Source of the DNA: Ruminococcus sp. AM36-2AA
GTDB lineage: Bacteria > Bacillota > Clostridia > Lachnospirales > Lachnospiraceae
Direction of reading: 5' to 3'
Assembly: GCF_003461955.1 (NCBI RefSeq)
Contig: NZ_QTYB01000011.1
Location: 78,613-142,612 of the forward strand
Length of the DNA stretch: 64,000 bases
The notes beneath the pieces are model-generated. The model had not been told where the DNA came from and ran no database searches. It was given only the letters and a program-made list of their open reading frames with translations. Below are positions 17,198 to 25,090 of this stretch, one piece after another. The translations under genes and the position numbers were made by a program. Within the stretch, counting starts at the first letter, position 1, and each line of letters starts with the position of its first letter.

Positions 17198-17551
17198 ATG
17201 ATATATGCGGTTTTACTATGCAATAAAGAATGGAACATCGTGAAAATAAAGCAAAACGTATCGGGGCTGTCTTTGAAACCGGGTGACTGTCTGGCGGATG
17301 TGGTGCAGGATGCAGATGAGCTTACAGAAAACGATGAGAAGCAGTATTCGCTGTTTCTGACATTCAGAGAAAACGGGATGACATTATCAACTCTTGTACG
17401 GAGCTTTCAGGAGGGGAATCTGGTCATCCTTTCTCATGTCCGGAGTGATGCGGATTTTGTAGAATTTAATAATGAATACCTGGATTTTGTGGAATGGGTG
17501 GAGAATCATAGAGAAATCTTGAAATGGCACTGGAAGAAAATAAAAAGATAA
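17198..17551 (+). CDS. N-terminal sensor fragment of a broken hybrid kinase
   Basis: The 117-residue ORF looks like a PAS-type sensor (FEEGNLVILSHV-like strand order) and ends with EWVENHREIL before passing out of frame as KWHWKKIKR. Reading one base on, the sequence continues as EMALEENKKINRKISEARQAAEQ, which is the normal linker into HisKA. A single-base deletion near 17515-17523 therefore separates it from the kinase ORF. No membrane helix is present, so this was a cytoplasmic sensor. No clear ribosome site is seen at the given ATG, so the start may lie elsewhere. Confidence 0.5.
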   Translation: MIYAVLLCNKEWNIVKIKQNVSGLSLKPGDCLADVVQDADELTENDEKQYSLFLTFRENGMTLSTLVRSFQEGNLVILSHVRSDADFVEFNNEYLDFVEWVENHREILKWHWKKIKR

Positions 17552-18339
17552 ACCGGAAAATATCCGAAGCCAGACAGGCTGCAGAACAGGCGAGCCGGTC
17601 AAAAACGCAGTTTCTGGCAAATATGAGTCATGATATCCGGACTCCGATGAATGCAATTGTTGGATTAACGAAACTTATGCAGTATAGTCTGAATGATCCG
17701 GAAACTCTGGACAGTTACATTCAGAAGTTACAGTCTTCCAGCGAGTATCTGCTTGGACTGATCAATGATATTCTGGATCTGAGCAAGATTGAGAGTGGTT
17801 TCATAGAATTAAAAAAAGAGTCTATGAATCTCAGAAAAGTGGCGGAACAGATTGCCGCGATCATTCGCCCGAATGTACTGTCCGGTGGAAAGAAGTTCAG
17901 GATTTCTGAGGAGTCTTTCTGCCATGAGCATGTGCTGGGAGATTCGATCCGTATTCGTCAGGTATTGATGAATTTATTATCAAATGCTGTGAAATATACA
18001 CCGGAAGGCGGAGAGATCAGCCTGCGTGTGGAAGAATTATCCAGTGATAAAAAATATGCGAAATACAGATTTACAGTGGAAGATACCGGAATAGGAATGA
18101 CAGAAGAGTTTTTGCAGCATATTTTTGAGCCTTTTGCACGAGCTGAAATGCTGGAAAGGGAGATTCAGGGGACCGGTCTTGGAATGGCGATCACGAAGAG
18201 TATTGTAGATTCCATGAGGGGAACCATAGAGGTCTATAGCACCATAGGAAAAGGCAGCCGGGAACGAAGCAGAAGACAGTATGGAAGAAACAAAAGGTTC
18301 GATCCTCAATGGCATGCATTTTCTCTGTGCGGAAGATAA
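17524..18339 (+). CDS. Histidine kinase core fragment of a broken hybrid kinase
   Basis: It contains HisKA (NMSHDIRTPMNAIVG), an N box (MNLLSNAVKYTPEGG), G1 (DTGIGM) and G2 (GTGLGM) boxes. After IEVYSTIGKGS the frame goes to RERSRRQYGRNKRFD and ends at 18339, while the expected last strand (F-x-V-x-L) of the ATPase fold is absent. The receiver domain continues in another frame, so a deletion plus frameshift is likely near 18255. The start at 17524 overlaps the upstream fragment by 28 bases and has no strong ribosome site. Confidence 0.7.
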   Translation: MALEENKKINRKISEARQAAEQASRSKTQFLANMSHDIRTPMNAIVGLTKLMQYSLNDPETLDSYIQKLQSSSEYLLGLINDILDLSKIESGFIELKKESMNLRKVAEQIAAIIRPNVLSGGKKFRISEESFCHEHVLGDSIRIRQVLMNLLSNAVKYTPEGGEISLRVEELSSDKKYAKYRFTVEDTGIGMTEEFLQHIFEPFARAEMLEREIQGTGLGMAITKSIVDSMRGTIEVYSTIGKGSRERSRRQYGRNKRFDPQWHAFSLCGR

Positions 18340-18694
18340 TGATCTGAATGCGGAAATCCTGAGGTCCATGTTGGATCTGAAGGGAGCGTCCTGTGTGATC
18401 TGCTCCAATGGCAAACAGGTTGTGGAGGCTTTTGAGGAGTCAGAACCAGATCAGTATGATGCAGTTCTGATGGATGTGCAGATGCCGGTAATGAATGGTT
18501 ATGAAGCGTCCAGAAGGATCCGCACCAGCAGGAGACCTTTTGGAAAAACGATTCCGATCATTGCGCTGACTGCCAATGCTTTTGCGGAAGATATTGTCCG
18601 ATCATCGGAAGCGGGAATGGATGCTCATATTACAAAGCCAATTGATGAGAATAAATTAAAAGAGTGTATGCTGCGGCTGCTTGCAAGTCGATGA
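18281..18694 (+). CDS. Receiver domain fragment of a broken hybrid kinase
   Basis: The 137-residue ORF is a complete receiver domain: acidic pair in LCAEDNDLN, phospho-acceptor Asp in AVLMDVQMPVMNGYE, conserved Thr/Ser in ALTANAF and Lys in ITKPID. Upstream in this frame the linker AAGNEAEDSMEETKGS joins the kinase side. It may be translated from the ATG at 18281 as a stand-alone receiver, but its origin is the hybrid kinase. It is closely similar to the C-terminus of the intact hybrid kinase at 802-3087. Confidence 0.75.
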   Translation: MEETKGSILNGMHFLCAEDNDLNAEILRSMLDLKGASCVICSNGKQVVEAFEESEPDQYDAVLMDVQMPVMNGYEASRRIRTSRRPFGKTIPIIALTANAFAEDIVRSSEAGMDAHITKPIDENKLKECMLRLLASR

Positions 18695-18713
18695 GATACC
18701 TGGAAAAATATAA

Positions 18714-18729
18714 TGTTTCACGTGAAACA
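18714..18729 (+). promoter_or_regulatory. parS site (ParB/Spo0J binding), copy 2
   Basis: A second perfect TGTTTCACGTGAAACA palindrome lies between the receiver fragment stop and its terminator. It is identical to the site at 7719 and lies 10,995 bp from it. Confidence 0.9.
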
Positions 18730-18736
18730 TACGAAG

Positions 18737-18764
18737 AAGTCCGGAGAAATCCGGGCTTTTTTTT
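18737..18764 (+). terminator. Intrinsic terminator after the broken kinase
   Basis: AAGTCCGGA (18737-18745) pairs with TCCGGGCTT (18750-18758), followed by T6. Confidence 0.8.
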
Positions 18765-18852
18765 GAGAAAAGTGTGAAGTGAACAGGAACGATTGTGGCT
18801 ATGAGTGAGCTGCAAAACGGAATAAGAATGTCCGGTTTATATATAGATGTGG

Positions 18853-18858
18853 TATAAT
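18853..18858 (+). promoter_or_regulatory. Extended -10 promoter for the ArsC-like gene
   Basis: TGGTATAAT is a TGn-extended consensus -10 box, 55 bp before the next start codon. No convincing -35 box is seen. Confidence 0.6.
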
Positions 18859-18912
18859 GCAGGTAGTGACTGCGGAGTAAAAATCATATATCTTTGCAGA
18901 ATGGGAGGTAAC

Positions 18913-19254
18913 ATGAATATACAGATTTTTGGAACAAAAAAGAACTTTGACAGTAAGAAAGCAGAGCGTTATTTCAAGGAGCGCGGAATCAAATATCAGT
19001 TTGTCGATATGAAAGAAAAAGGCCTGAGCAAAGGAGAATTTACCTCGGTGTGTCAGGCAGTGGGCGGATATGAGAAGCTGATCGATGAGAAATGTAAAGA
19101 CAGGGATCTTCTGGCTCTGATCAAATATATTGCGGAGGAAGACCGTGCAGAGAAAATCCTGGAAAATCAGAAAGTTCTGAAGCTTCCGATTGTCAGAAAC
19201 GGCAAACAGGCAACAGTCGGCTATGAACCGGATATCTGGAAAAACTGGAAATAA
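18913..19254 (+). CDS. ArsC/Spx-family protein lacking the catalytic cysteine
   Basis: The start at 18913 (MNIQIFGTKKNFDSKK) has GGGAGG 6 bases upstream and is preferred over an in-frame ATG at 18847 that overlaps the promoter. The 113-residue product matches the thioredoxin-like ArsC/YffB/Spx fold: beta-alpha start, FKERGIKYQFVDMKEKGLSKGE, and LPIVRNGKQATVGY with the cis-Pro loop. Family members carry a Cys at about residue 11, where this protein has Asn; the remaining cysteines are elsewhere. It is therefore unlikely to be an arsenate reductase. A regulatory or degenerate role is possible. Confidence 0.75.
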   Translation: MNIQIFGTKKNFDSKKAERYFKERGIKYQFVDMKEKGLSKGEFTSVCQAVGGYEKLIDEKCKDRDLLALIKYIAEEDRAEKILENQKVLKLPIVRNGKQATVGYEPDIWKNWK

Positions 19255-19314
19255 AAGATTACCGGACATTTTGCAGAAAGCAAAAATAAATAAAATCGAA
19301 AGAGAGGAATACCC

Positions 19315-19536
19315 ATGAGTAAAATTGTAAATATCACATCAAAAGAAGATAAGGATCAGAAACTGCAGGATATTGCGAATTCACTGCAGGAACTGAAAGA
19401 TGTTATGGCTGAGGTGATCGAGGCATATGAAGAAGACAATGCAGACAGTCGAAAAATGGATACGCTGACAGAAGCACTGGATGCGCTGGAGGATGCCTAT
19501 GAGGCAGTCAGTGATGTGCTGCTGGAGGAATTATAA
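19315..19536 (+). CDS. Small acidic coiled-coil protein of unknown function
   Basis: The 73-residue product starts at an ATG after AGAGAGGAATACCC. It is strongly acidic and helical (LQELKDVMAEVIEAYEEDN, LEDAYEAVSDVLLEEL) and should form a coiled coil. I recognise no family. It follows the ArsC-like gene by 60 bases and may share its transcript. Confidence 0.55.
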   Translation: MSKIVNITSKEDKDQKLQDIANSLQELKDVMAEVIEAYEEDNADSRKMDTLTEALDALEDAYEAVSDVLLEEL

Positions 19537-19646
19537 AATATAAACGTAAGGATGCAGATCACAGATGAATTCTATTGTATTCATGAGCATGTAGTGAGCA
19601 TAGTGAAATATTTGTTTTGCGGCAGATTTCGGAAGGAGGAAGCGAA

Positions 19647-20177
19647 ATGGAAACTATGATCCAGACAGTAATGGGGGATATCACAAAGGTTACAGATGTG
19701 GAAGCTATTGTTAATGCGGCAAATAACAGTCTGCTTGGCGGAGGCGGTGTAGATGGCGCGATTCACCGGGCAGCAGGTCCTGGATTACTGGAAGAGTGCC
19801 GTACTTTACATGGGTGTGAAACAGGCGAAGCGAAGATCACAGGGGCTTATGATTTGCCATGCAAGTATGTGATCCATACAGTAGGGCCAATCTGGTGGGG
19901 CGGTCTTCGGGGAGAAGCAGAGGCGTTAAAAAATGCGTATTATAATTCACTCCAGGTAGCAGTGGAGCACGGAATCAGAAGCATTGCTTTTCCATCCATT
20001 TCCACAGGGGTTTATCATTATCCGCTGGAAAAAGCAGCGTGTATTGCTGTGCAGACAGTAAAGGAATTCTGTGAAACACATTCCGGAAAGATTGAGGTTG
20101 TCCGGTTTGTATTGTTTGGGTGGCGTACATTAAAAGTATACGAAAAAGCAGTAGAGGAAATCTGGAGGGAAGTATAA
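19647..20177 (+). CDS. Macro-domain O-acetyl-ADP-ribose deacetylase
   Basis: The start at 19647 has GGAAGGAGG nearby. The 176-residue protein is a single macro domain: [66 protein letters not shown]. The catalytic Asp-containing NAAN...[10 protein letters not shown] motif is intact, as in YmdB-type enzymes that remove ADP-ribose or O-acetyl groups. It may be part of NAD or sirtuin by-product turnover; no partner ADP-ribosyltransferase is next to it. The following small gene is 3 bases downstream. Confidence 0.9.
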   Translation: METMIQTVMGDITKVTDVEAIVNAANNSLLGGGGVDGAIHRAAGPGLLEECRTLHGCETGEAKITGAYDLPCKYVIHTVGPIWWGGLRGEAEALKNAYYNSLQVAVEHGIRSIAFPSISTGVYHYPLEKAACIAVQTVKEFCETHSGKIEVVRFVLFGWRTLKVYEKAVEEIWREV

Positions 20178-20180
20178 AGC

Positions 20181-20393
20181 ATGCAGTATAAAGTGCTGAA
20201 AATCGAAGAAGACATCGATTTTGGCTGCGAAGAACGCCAGCCAGGGGAAAAACTTATGTCCGTTGTTCTGCTGGAGAGAGAAGATGGATGTGAAATGAGT
20301 CTGAGACATGATGACGGGCTCTTATATGAAAGAGATATCAATGAGGGAGATATGGTTACACTGGATGAGAACCGTGAATTGTGGAAGGCGTAG
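20181..20393 (+). CDS. Small protein of unknown function downstream of the macro-domain gene
   Basis: The 70-residue protein starts 3 bases after the macro-domain stop, so the two are translationally linked. It is acidic, with ERQPGEKLMSVVLLERED and MSLRHDDGLLYERDI, and could be a small beta-barrel. I know no family for it. Conservation of the pair in other genomes would support a joint function. Confidence 0.5.
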   Translation: MQYKVLKIEEDIDFGCEERQPGEKLMSVVLLEREDGCEMSLRHDDGLLYERDINEGDMVTLDENRELWKA

Positions 20394-20399
20394 AGCTAT

Positions 20400-20425
20400 G
20401 TAGTGAAGAGGATATTTTTATCCGC
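20400..20425 (+). repeat. Diverged copy of the short hairpin repeat
   Basis: GTAGTGAAGAGGATATTTTT followed by ATCCGCT keeps the start and the end of the 32-bp repeat found intact at 21839 and 27087. Confidence 0.35.
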
Positions 20426-20564
20426 TGGATTAAAATTTCACGGCTTTTACCGAAGTGATCAGGGTGAAAACATTTGCAAAAAAATGTTTTCAGATATTCT
20501 TGACAGCTTCAGTAGGAAAAAGTAAAGTATAACGTGGAAATTGCTGAAAGGAAATATCTGAGAT

Positions 20565-21287
20565 ATGAAGAAAAAAGCATTTAAGGCAGCCTTTCCGTAT
20601 ACTTTGCCTATCTGCGTGGGGTTCCTTTTTCTGGGAATGTCTTATGGTTTTATGATGCGAAGCAAGGGATTTTCCTTTGTATATCCATTATGTATGAGCT
20701 TTTTTATCTATGCGGGGTCCATGGAATTTGTTACGGCAAATCTGCTTTTGTCAGCATTTAATCCGGTGTATGCGTTCTTTCTGACACTGATGGTAAATGC
20801 AAGACATCTGTTTTACGGAATTTCCATGCTGGAGAAATATAAGAATACAGGATGGAAGAAGTTTTATCTTATTTTTGGAATGTGTGACGAGTCATTTACA
20901 GTCAACTGTACCGTAGATCCTCCGGAAGATGTGGACAGAGGATGGTTTATGTTCTTTGTAAATGCGCTGAATCAGTTTTACTGGGTGACAGGAGCTACAG
21001 CAGGAGCACTTCTGGGATATGTGATCCATTTCAATACAAAAGGTATTGATTTTGTTATGACAGCATTGTTTGTGGTAATGTTTATCAATCAGTGGGAAGA
21101 GGCAGAGGATCACAAACCGGCGCTGATCGGAGTTGGATGCTCAGTGATCTGCCTGGTGATTTTTGGAAGCGGGAATTTTATTCTTCCGGCTATGGCATCG
21201 ATTATCTTATGTTTCCTGGGAATGAAACGATATCATGCGAGACAGCAAAAAGAGAGGATACAGGGATCAGAAGAATCTCCATCATAG
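20565..21287 (+). CDS. azlC: Branched-chain amino acid exporter subunit AzlC
   Basis: The 240-residue protein has the AzlC layout: a short cytoplasmic start (MKKKAFKAAFPYTLPI), the conserved FFIYAGSMEFVT helix, NARHLFYGISML and FGMCDESF, and about seven hydrophobic segments. AzlC pairs with the small AzlD to move branched-chain amino acids or analogues out of the cell. The GAAAGGAAATATCTGAG site lies before the ATG. An AzlD gene follows 54 bases later, and a hairpin (GAAAACATT/AATGTTTTC) lies at 20466-20491 upstream. Confidence 0.9.
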   Translation: MKKKAFKAAFPYTLPICVGFLFLGMSYGFMMRSKGFSFVYPLCMSFFIYAGSMEFVTANLLLSAFNPVYAFFLTLMVNARHLFYGISMLEKYKNTGWKKFYLIFGMCDESFTVNCTVDPPEDVDRGWFMFFVNALNQFYWVTGATAGALLGYVIHFNTKGIDFVMTALFVVMFINQWEEAEDHKPALIGVGCSVICLVIFGSGNFILPAMASIILCFLGMKRYHARQQKERIQGSEESPS

Positions 21288-21341
21288 AGAAGAATTCGAA
21301 TGTAAAGATCCGGGCGTAGCCAGGGCAGGAGGAAGAAAAAA

Positions 21342-21674
21342 ATGACGATGACAATAACACAGCAGATTATTACCGTTGCAGTAGTGGTGCTGGGAACGAT
21401 GACAACACGTTTTCTGCCCTTCCTTATTTTCCCGGAGGGAAAAGAACCACCGGCTGTGATCACATATCTGGGGACAGTGCTGCCGTATGCAGTGATCGGA
21501 CTGCTGGTGGTGTACTGCCTGAAAGATGTTCCGGGAAGCGGCCATTATGGGATACCGGAACTGATTGCCATTTTGTTTATCGTGGCACTGCATAAATGGA
21601 AAAAAAGCACTCTGCTCAGTATAGGCGGCGGTACGGTGCTTTATATGGTACTGGTGCAGACGATATTCGGGTGA
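21342..21674 (+). CDS. azlD: Branched-chain amino acid exporter subunit AzlD
   Basis: The 110-residue protein has four hydrophobic segments and the AzlD motifs TRFLPFLIF and [23 protein letters not shown] is the ribosome site. It completes the AzlCD pair with the gene upstream. A terminator follows at 21706. Confidence 0.9.
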   Translation: MTMTITQQIITVAVVVLGTMTTRFLPFLIFPEGKEPPAVITYLGTVLPYAVIGLLVVYCLKDVPGSGHYGIPELIAILFIVALHKWKKSTLLSIGGGTVLYMVLVQTIFG

Positions 21675-21705
21675 TCGGAATACGCAGAAAATTATAATGA
21701 TGATA

Positions 21706-21752
21706 AGACATGAGGTAATGTATGGAGAATATGTTATCGCATGTCTTTTTTT
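21706..21752 (+). terminator. Intrinsic terminator after azlD
   Basis: AGACATGAGGTAA pairs with TTATCGCATGTCT at 11 of 13 positions, followed by T7. Confidence 0.7.
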
Positions 21753-21838
21753 GTTTTGTGGGTGGGGACTTGCTTGTATCAGGAGGAGTGCAAGCAAGTC
21801 CTGATAAACTGCGGAGCAGTTATTTGGTGTAGAGCTGC

Positions 21839-21870
21839 GTAGCGAAGCGGATTGCGAATATCCGCTTGAC
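21839..21870 (+). repeat. 32-bp dispersed hairpin repeat, copy 1
   Basis: GTAGCGAAGCGGATTGCGAA then TATCCGCTTGAC forms an AGCGGAT/ATCCGCT stem. An identical 32-bp copy is at 27087. The rest of the 585-bp space between 21753 and 22337 shows only an AT-rich segment with a promoter. Confidence 0.75.
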
Positions 21871-22228
21871 ATGCGACGATTGGGAAAAAAAGAAGCGTGT
21901 ACGTAATATACGGACAAATGTGTTTTTTACTTACTGAAATATATCGGGAATTTTACGGCTTTTTGGTACTTTTAGGGGTCATTTCAGCAGATTTACGGTG
22001 CGTTTTTCGGATGCTGTTTCAGGCAGTGTTCAGGGTGCATGTTACGGAAATAACAAAAATGAGTATCTTTTGCATTAATATTGAATAAGAAGATGGAAAG
22101 ATGGAACATGGATTTATACCATAAATACGCTAATTACAAGAGCTTACACATCATATCTGAAATGCCATAAAATGTGAATAAATTAACACATAATTTTAAA
22201 AATATACTCAAAATATAACCACGCTATA

Positions 22229-22255
22229 TTGACAAAAGTAAAAAGAAATGATAAT
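22229..22255 (+). promoter_or_regulatory. Promoter for the aldehyde dehydrogenase
   Basis: A perfect TTGACA (22229-22234) lies 15 bases before GATAAT (22250-22255), about 83 bp upstream of the start. The spacing is short; TAATCT two bases on would give 17. Confidence 0.5.
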
Positions 22256-22337
22256 CTGTGACCAGAACAAAACGAGAACGACAGAAATTTATGCAATGAA
22301 AAAATAAAAAGATAAACACGAAAGGGGTATCTTGAAA

Positions 22338-23855
22338 ATGGCTGAGATCAAGAAAATGGGTTACTGTGTAAACGGTGAGTGGAAAGAGTCAAAAGCAGAG
22401 AAATACATGGATGTTACAGATTCCAGTACAGGTGAGGTGATCGCGCAGGTTCCTTGTTGTACACCGGATGAGGTAGAAGAGGCGATCGCTTCCGCGCAGG
22501 CTGCATTCCCGGAATGGTCCTCACTTTCTCTTGCAAAGAGACAGCAGTATATGTTCAGATGGAGAGACGTTCTTTATGCTCATAAAGAAGAACTTTCCGT
22601 ACTTTGCGCAAAAGAGCTTGGAAAGAACATCAAAGAGGCAAGAGGAGATGTTCAAAAAGCGATCGAGCCTACAGAAGAGGCATGTGCACTTCCGACAATG
22701 ATCCAGGGCGATGCTGCAATGCAGGTAACTACAGGATATGACACAGCTACATATCGTAAACCACTTGGAGTAACTGCTGGTATTGTTCCGATGAACTTCC
22801 CTGCAATGATCCCATGGGGCTGGATGGTTCCGCTTTCCATCGCATGTGGAAATACAGTAGTACTGAAAGCAAGCTCTCAGACACCGCTGACAGCTATGAG
22901 AATCATGGAGCTGTTCTATACAGAGGGTGGATTCCCGAAAGGTGTTGTAAACCTTGTAACATGCAGCCGTGTAGAGGCTGATATCCTTCTTACAGATGAG
23001 AGAGTAAAGGCTGTTACATTTGTAGGTACAACAGGTGTTGGTAAACAGGTATATTCCAAAGCAGCAGCTCATGGCAAACGTGTTCAGGCACAGTGTGAGG
23101 CAAAGAACCATGCACTTGTACTTGAGGACTGCAACCTTGAGGCTACTGTTAATGCGATCATCAACTCCACATATGGATGCGCCGGTATGAGATGTATGGC
23201 TCTTCCGGTTGTATGCGTGCAGGAGAGTATTGCAGATGAGTTTGTTTCCCTCCTTAAGAAAAAAGCAGAAGCCATGAAACTTGGATGTGCATATGATGAA
23301 GCTACAGATCTCGGTCCTGTAGTAAATGCAGGCCATAAGGAGAAGATCTGCAACTGGATCCAGAAAGGTATCGATGAGGGCGCAGAGCTTGTACTTGACG
23401 GACGTAATGTAGTAGTTCCGGGATATGAGAACGGATTCTTCGTAGGACCGACAATCCTTGATCATGTAACACCTGAGATGACAGTAGGAAACCGCGAGAT
23501 CTTCGGACCGGTAACCTGCATCAAACGAGTAAAAGATTATGAGGAAGGTATTGCGATCATGAATGCCAACCCATTTGCAAACGGTTCCTGTATCTTTACA
23601 CAGAGCGGATATTACAGCCGTAAATTCGCTATGGAGACAGACGGCGGTATGGTAGGAATCAATGTAGGTATCCCGGTTCCGACCGCATACTTCCCATTCT
23701 CCGGAAATAAAGATTCCTTCTTCGGTGATCTGCATGTTCTCGGAAAAGACGGATATCGTTTCTTCACAAGAGCAAAAACAGTTACAACACACTGGTTCGA
23801 TGAAGCTGCCGGAAAGAGAAAAGTCGGCACATGGGAAGGAAGTACTGAGGCATAA
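22338..23855 (+). CDS. mmsA: CoA-acylating methylmalonate-semialdehyde dehydrogenase-like
   Basis: Start: ATG at 22338, 10 bases after AAGGGG; an in-frame TTG at 22332 is less likely. The 505-residue enzyme has the MmsA/IolA features: NFPAMIPWGWMVPLSIACGN, VGTTGVGKQVYSKAA, KNHALVLEDC, and the catalytic Cys in CAGMRCMALPV (the RCMA form is typical of the CoA-acylating group, in which the usual Glu base is replaced). It oxidises malonate or methylmalonate semialdehyde to acetyl-CoA or propionyl-CoA with NAD+. No other myo-inositol or valine catabolic gene is adjacent. A DeoR regulator faces it from downstream. Confidence 0.85.
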   Translation: MAEIKKMGYCVNGEWKESKAEKYMDVTDSSTGEVIAQVPCCTPDEVEEAIASAQAAFPEWSSLSLAKRQQYMFRWRDVLYAHKEELSVLCAKELGKNIKEARGDVQKAIEPTEEACALPTMIQGDAAMQVTTGYDTATYRKPLGVTAGIVPMNFPAMIPWGWMVPLSIACGNTVVLKASSQTPLTAMRIMELFYTEGGFPKGVVNLVTCSRVEADILLTDERVKAVTFVGTTGVGKQVYSKAAAHGKRVQAQCEAKNHALVLEDCNLEATVNAIINSTYGCAGMRCMALPVVCVQESIADEFVSLLKKKAEAMKLGCAYDEATDLGPVVNAGHKEKICNWIQKGIDEGAELVLDGRNVVVPGYENGFFVGPTILDHVTPEMTVGNREIFGPVTCIKRVKDYEEGIAIMNANPFANGSCIFTQSGYYSRKFAMETDGGMVGINVGIPVPTAYFPFSGNKDSFFGDLHVLGKDGYRFFTRAKTVTTHWFDEAAGKRKVGTWEGSTEA

Positions 23856-23950
23856 GAAAGCTTCGAAAATAAATCCATGACACTGTAAGGCAGACCATGT
23901 AAAGTCTGCCTCTCAGATAAAATCCTCTAATGAGATGAGCATATTCAAAA

Positions 23951-23990
23951 ACGGTGCATCTGCTGAACTCCTGGCAGGTGCACTGTTTTT
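23951..23990 (+). terminator. Intrinsic terminator after the aldehyde dehydrogenase
   Basis: ACGGTGCA (23951-23958) pairs with TGCACTGT (23979-23986) across a long loop, then T5. Confidence 0.55.
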
Positions 23991-24028
23991 GCCTGGCTGA
24001 ATATCTGAATGGTTTTGCGGCGGATCAT

Positions 24029-24079
24029 AAAAAAGTGTATCGGTGACAGAAATAAAGGATGTCACCGATACACTTTTTT
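24029..24079 (+). terminator. Bidirectional terminator facing the DeoR gene
   Basis: A 20-bp near-perfect stem (24029-24048 with 24060-24079) with A6 on the left and T6 on the right terminates both converging transcripts. Confidence 0.85.
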
Positions 24080-24148
24080 GGTGCGTATGTTTTGTGCGTA
24101 TGCTACCGGACTGGCGTATCTTACGGTATGCAGCTCATGATGAAAAGA

Positions 24149-24913
24149 TCAGTCGATCGTCATAACACGGATGCCGTGTTCCTGGCAGAAATTATCGTAT
24201 TCTTCCGGAAGTGCCTGGTCGGTTACGATGGCGTCCAGTTTTTCCATTGGAGAATAGGTCATAAGTGAGATCCGGCCGAACTTGGAATGGTCAGCAAGAA
24301 GGATCATGCTGTTGGCGTTCTCTGCAATGGCTTTCTTTGTGATGTATTCTTCGGCACTGGCGTTGGTGAGTCCGCTCTTCATCGTTACGCCTGTGCAGGC
24401 CATAAAAGCCATGGAAATGTTGTAAGTCTGCAGATAATCGTTGATATCAGGGCCTGTGAAAGACAGGGTCTTGCGGTTCAGTCTTCCGGGAACGGAAATG
24501 ATATCCAGGTTCGGATAGGATGCTGCCTTGTTGAAGATAAGCAGGCTGTTGGTAAGGATCGTGCAGTGCTTATCCGCAATAAAATCAACCAGATTCAGAC
24601 AGGTTGTACCGGTATCGATATAGATGGTGTCGTCTTCTGCCACAAGTTCTGCGGCACGGCGGCAGATTTCTTTCTTTTCTTCAGGAAAACGTCCGCCACG
24701 CTCTTCGTAAGACAGAAGGGGGAGAGTCTGTGGAGTTTCAAGTGCTGCGACACCACCGTATACTTTCATGATACTGCCGCGTTTCAGAAGGATGTCGACA
24801 TCTCTTCTGATGGTGTTTTTGGATACGTTAAATTTCTCACATAATGTATCGAGAGAAGCGTTCTTATGCTCCAGCACATATTCTTCGATCATGTCCAGTC
24901 GCTGTGATTTCAT
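24149..24913 (-). CDS. DeoR/GlpR-family transcriptional regulator
   Basis: The 254-residue protein has the DeoR HTH near residues 5-58 (RLDMIEEYVLEHKNASLDTL, SKNTIRRDVDILLKRG) and the sugar-phosphate-binding domain with YIDTGTTCLNL, ILTNSLL and the TNASAEEYITKKAIAENAN segment. DeoR proteins sense phosphorylated sugars and usually repress nearby catabolic genes. It converges with the aldehyde dehydrogenase gene, with terminators between them, so it may control that gene only in trans. GAAAGAAGGTAGACCTCT precedes the ATG on the minus strand. Confidence 0.9.
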   Translation of the reverse strand: MKSQRLDMIEEYVLEHKNASLDTLCEKFNVSKNTIRRDVDILLKRGSIMKVYGGVAALETPQTLPLLSYEERGGRFPEEKKEICRRAAELVAEDDTIYIDTGTTCLNLVDFIADKHCTILTNSLLIFNKAASYPNLDIISVPGRLNRKTLSFTGPDINDYLQTYNISMAFMACTGVTMKSGLTNASAEEYITKKAIAENANSMILLADHSKFGRISLMTYSPMEKLDAIVTDQALPEEYDNFCQEHGIRVMTID

Positions 24914-25002
24914 AGAGGTCTACCTTCTTTCTATTGGTTAAGTCTTGGTTATATTTTATCATAAAAGAAGGCGGAGATAAAGTGTTTTTATGAGAACATA
25001 CC

Positions 25003-25042
25003 AAAAAAATTGAACGCAGATCCTGTGCGGGACCTGCGTTCA
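25003..25042 (-). terminator. Intrinsic terminator for hcp
   Basis: On the minus strand CTGAACGCAG pairs with CTGCGTTCA (arms 25034-25042 and 25011-25019) and a run of seven T follows. Confidence 0.8.
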
Positions 25043-25090
25043 GAAATGACTGGTGTAAGAGCATTGCAGATGATCAGTTTATATCGGGGA

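Noticed and set aside
22521..23792. Long minus-strand ORF of 423 codons
   Set aside because: It lies entirely opposite the mmsA-like gene; no family motif or ribosome site is seen.
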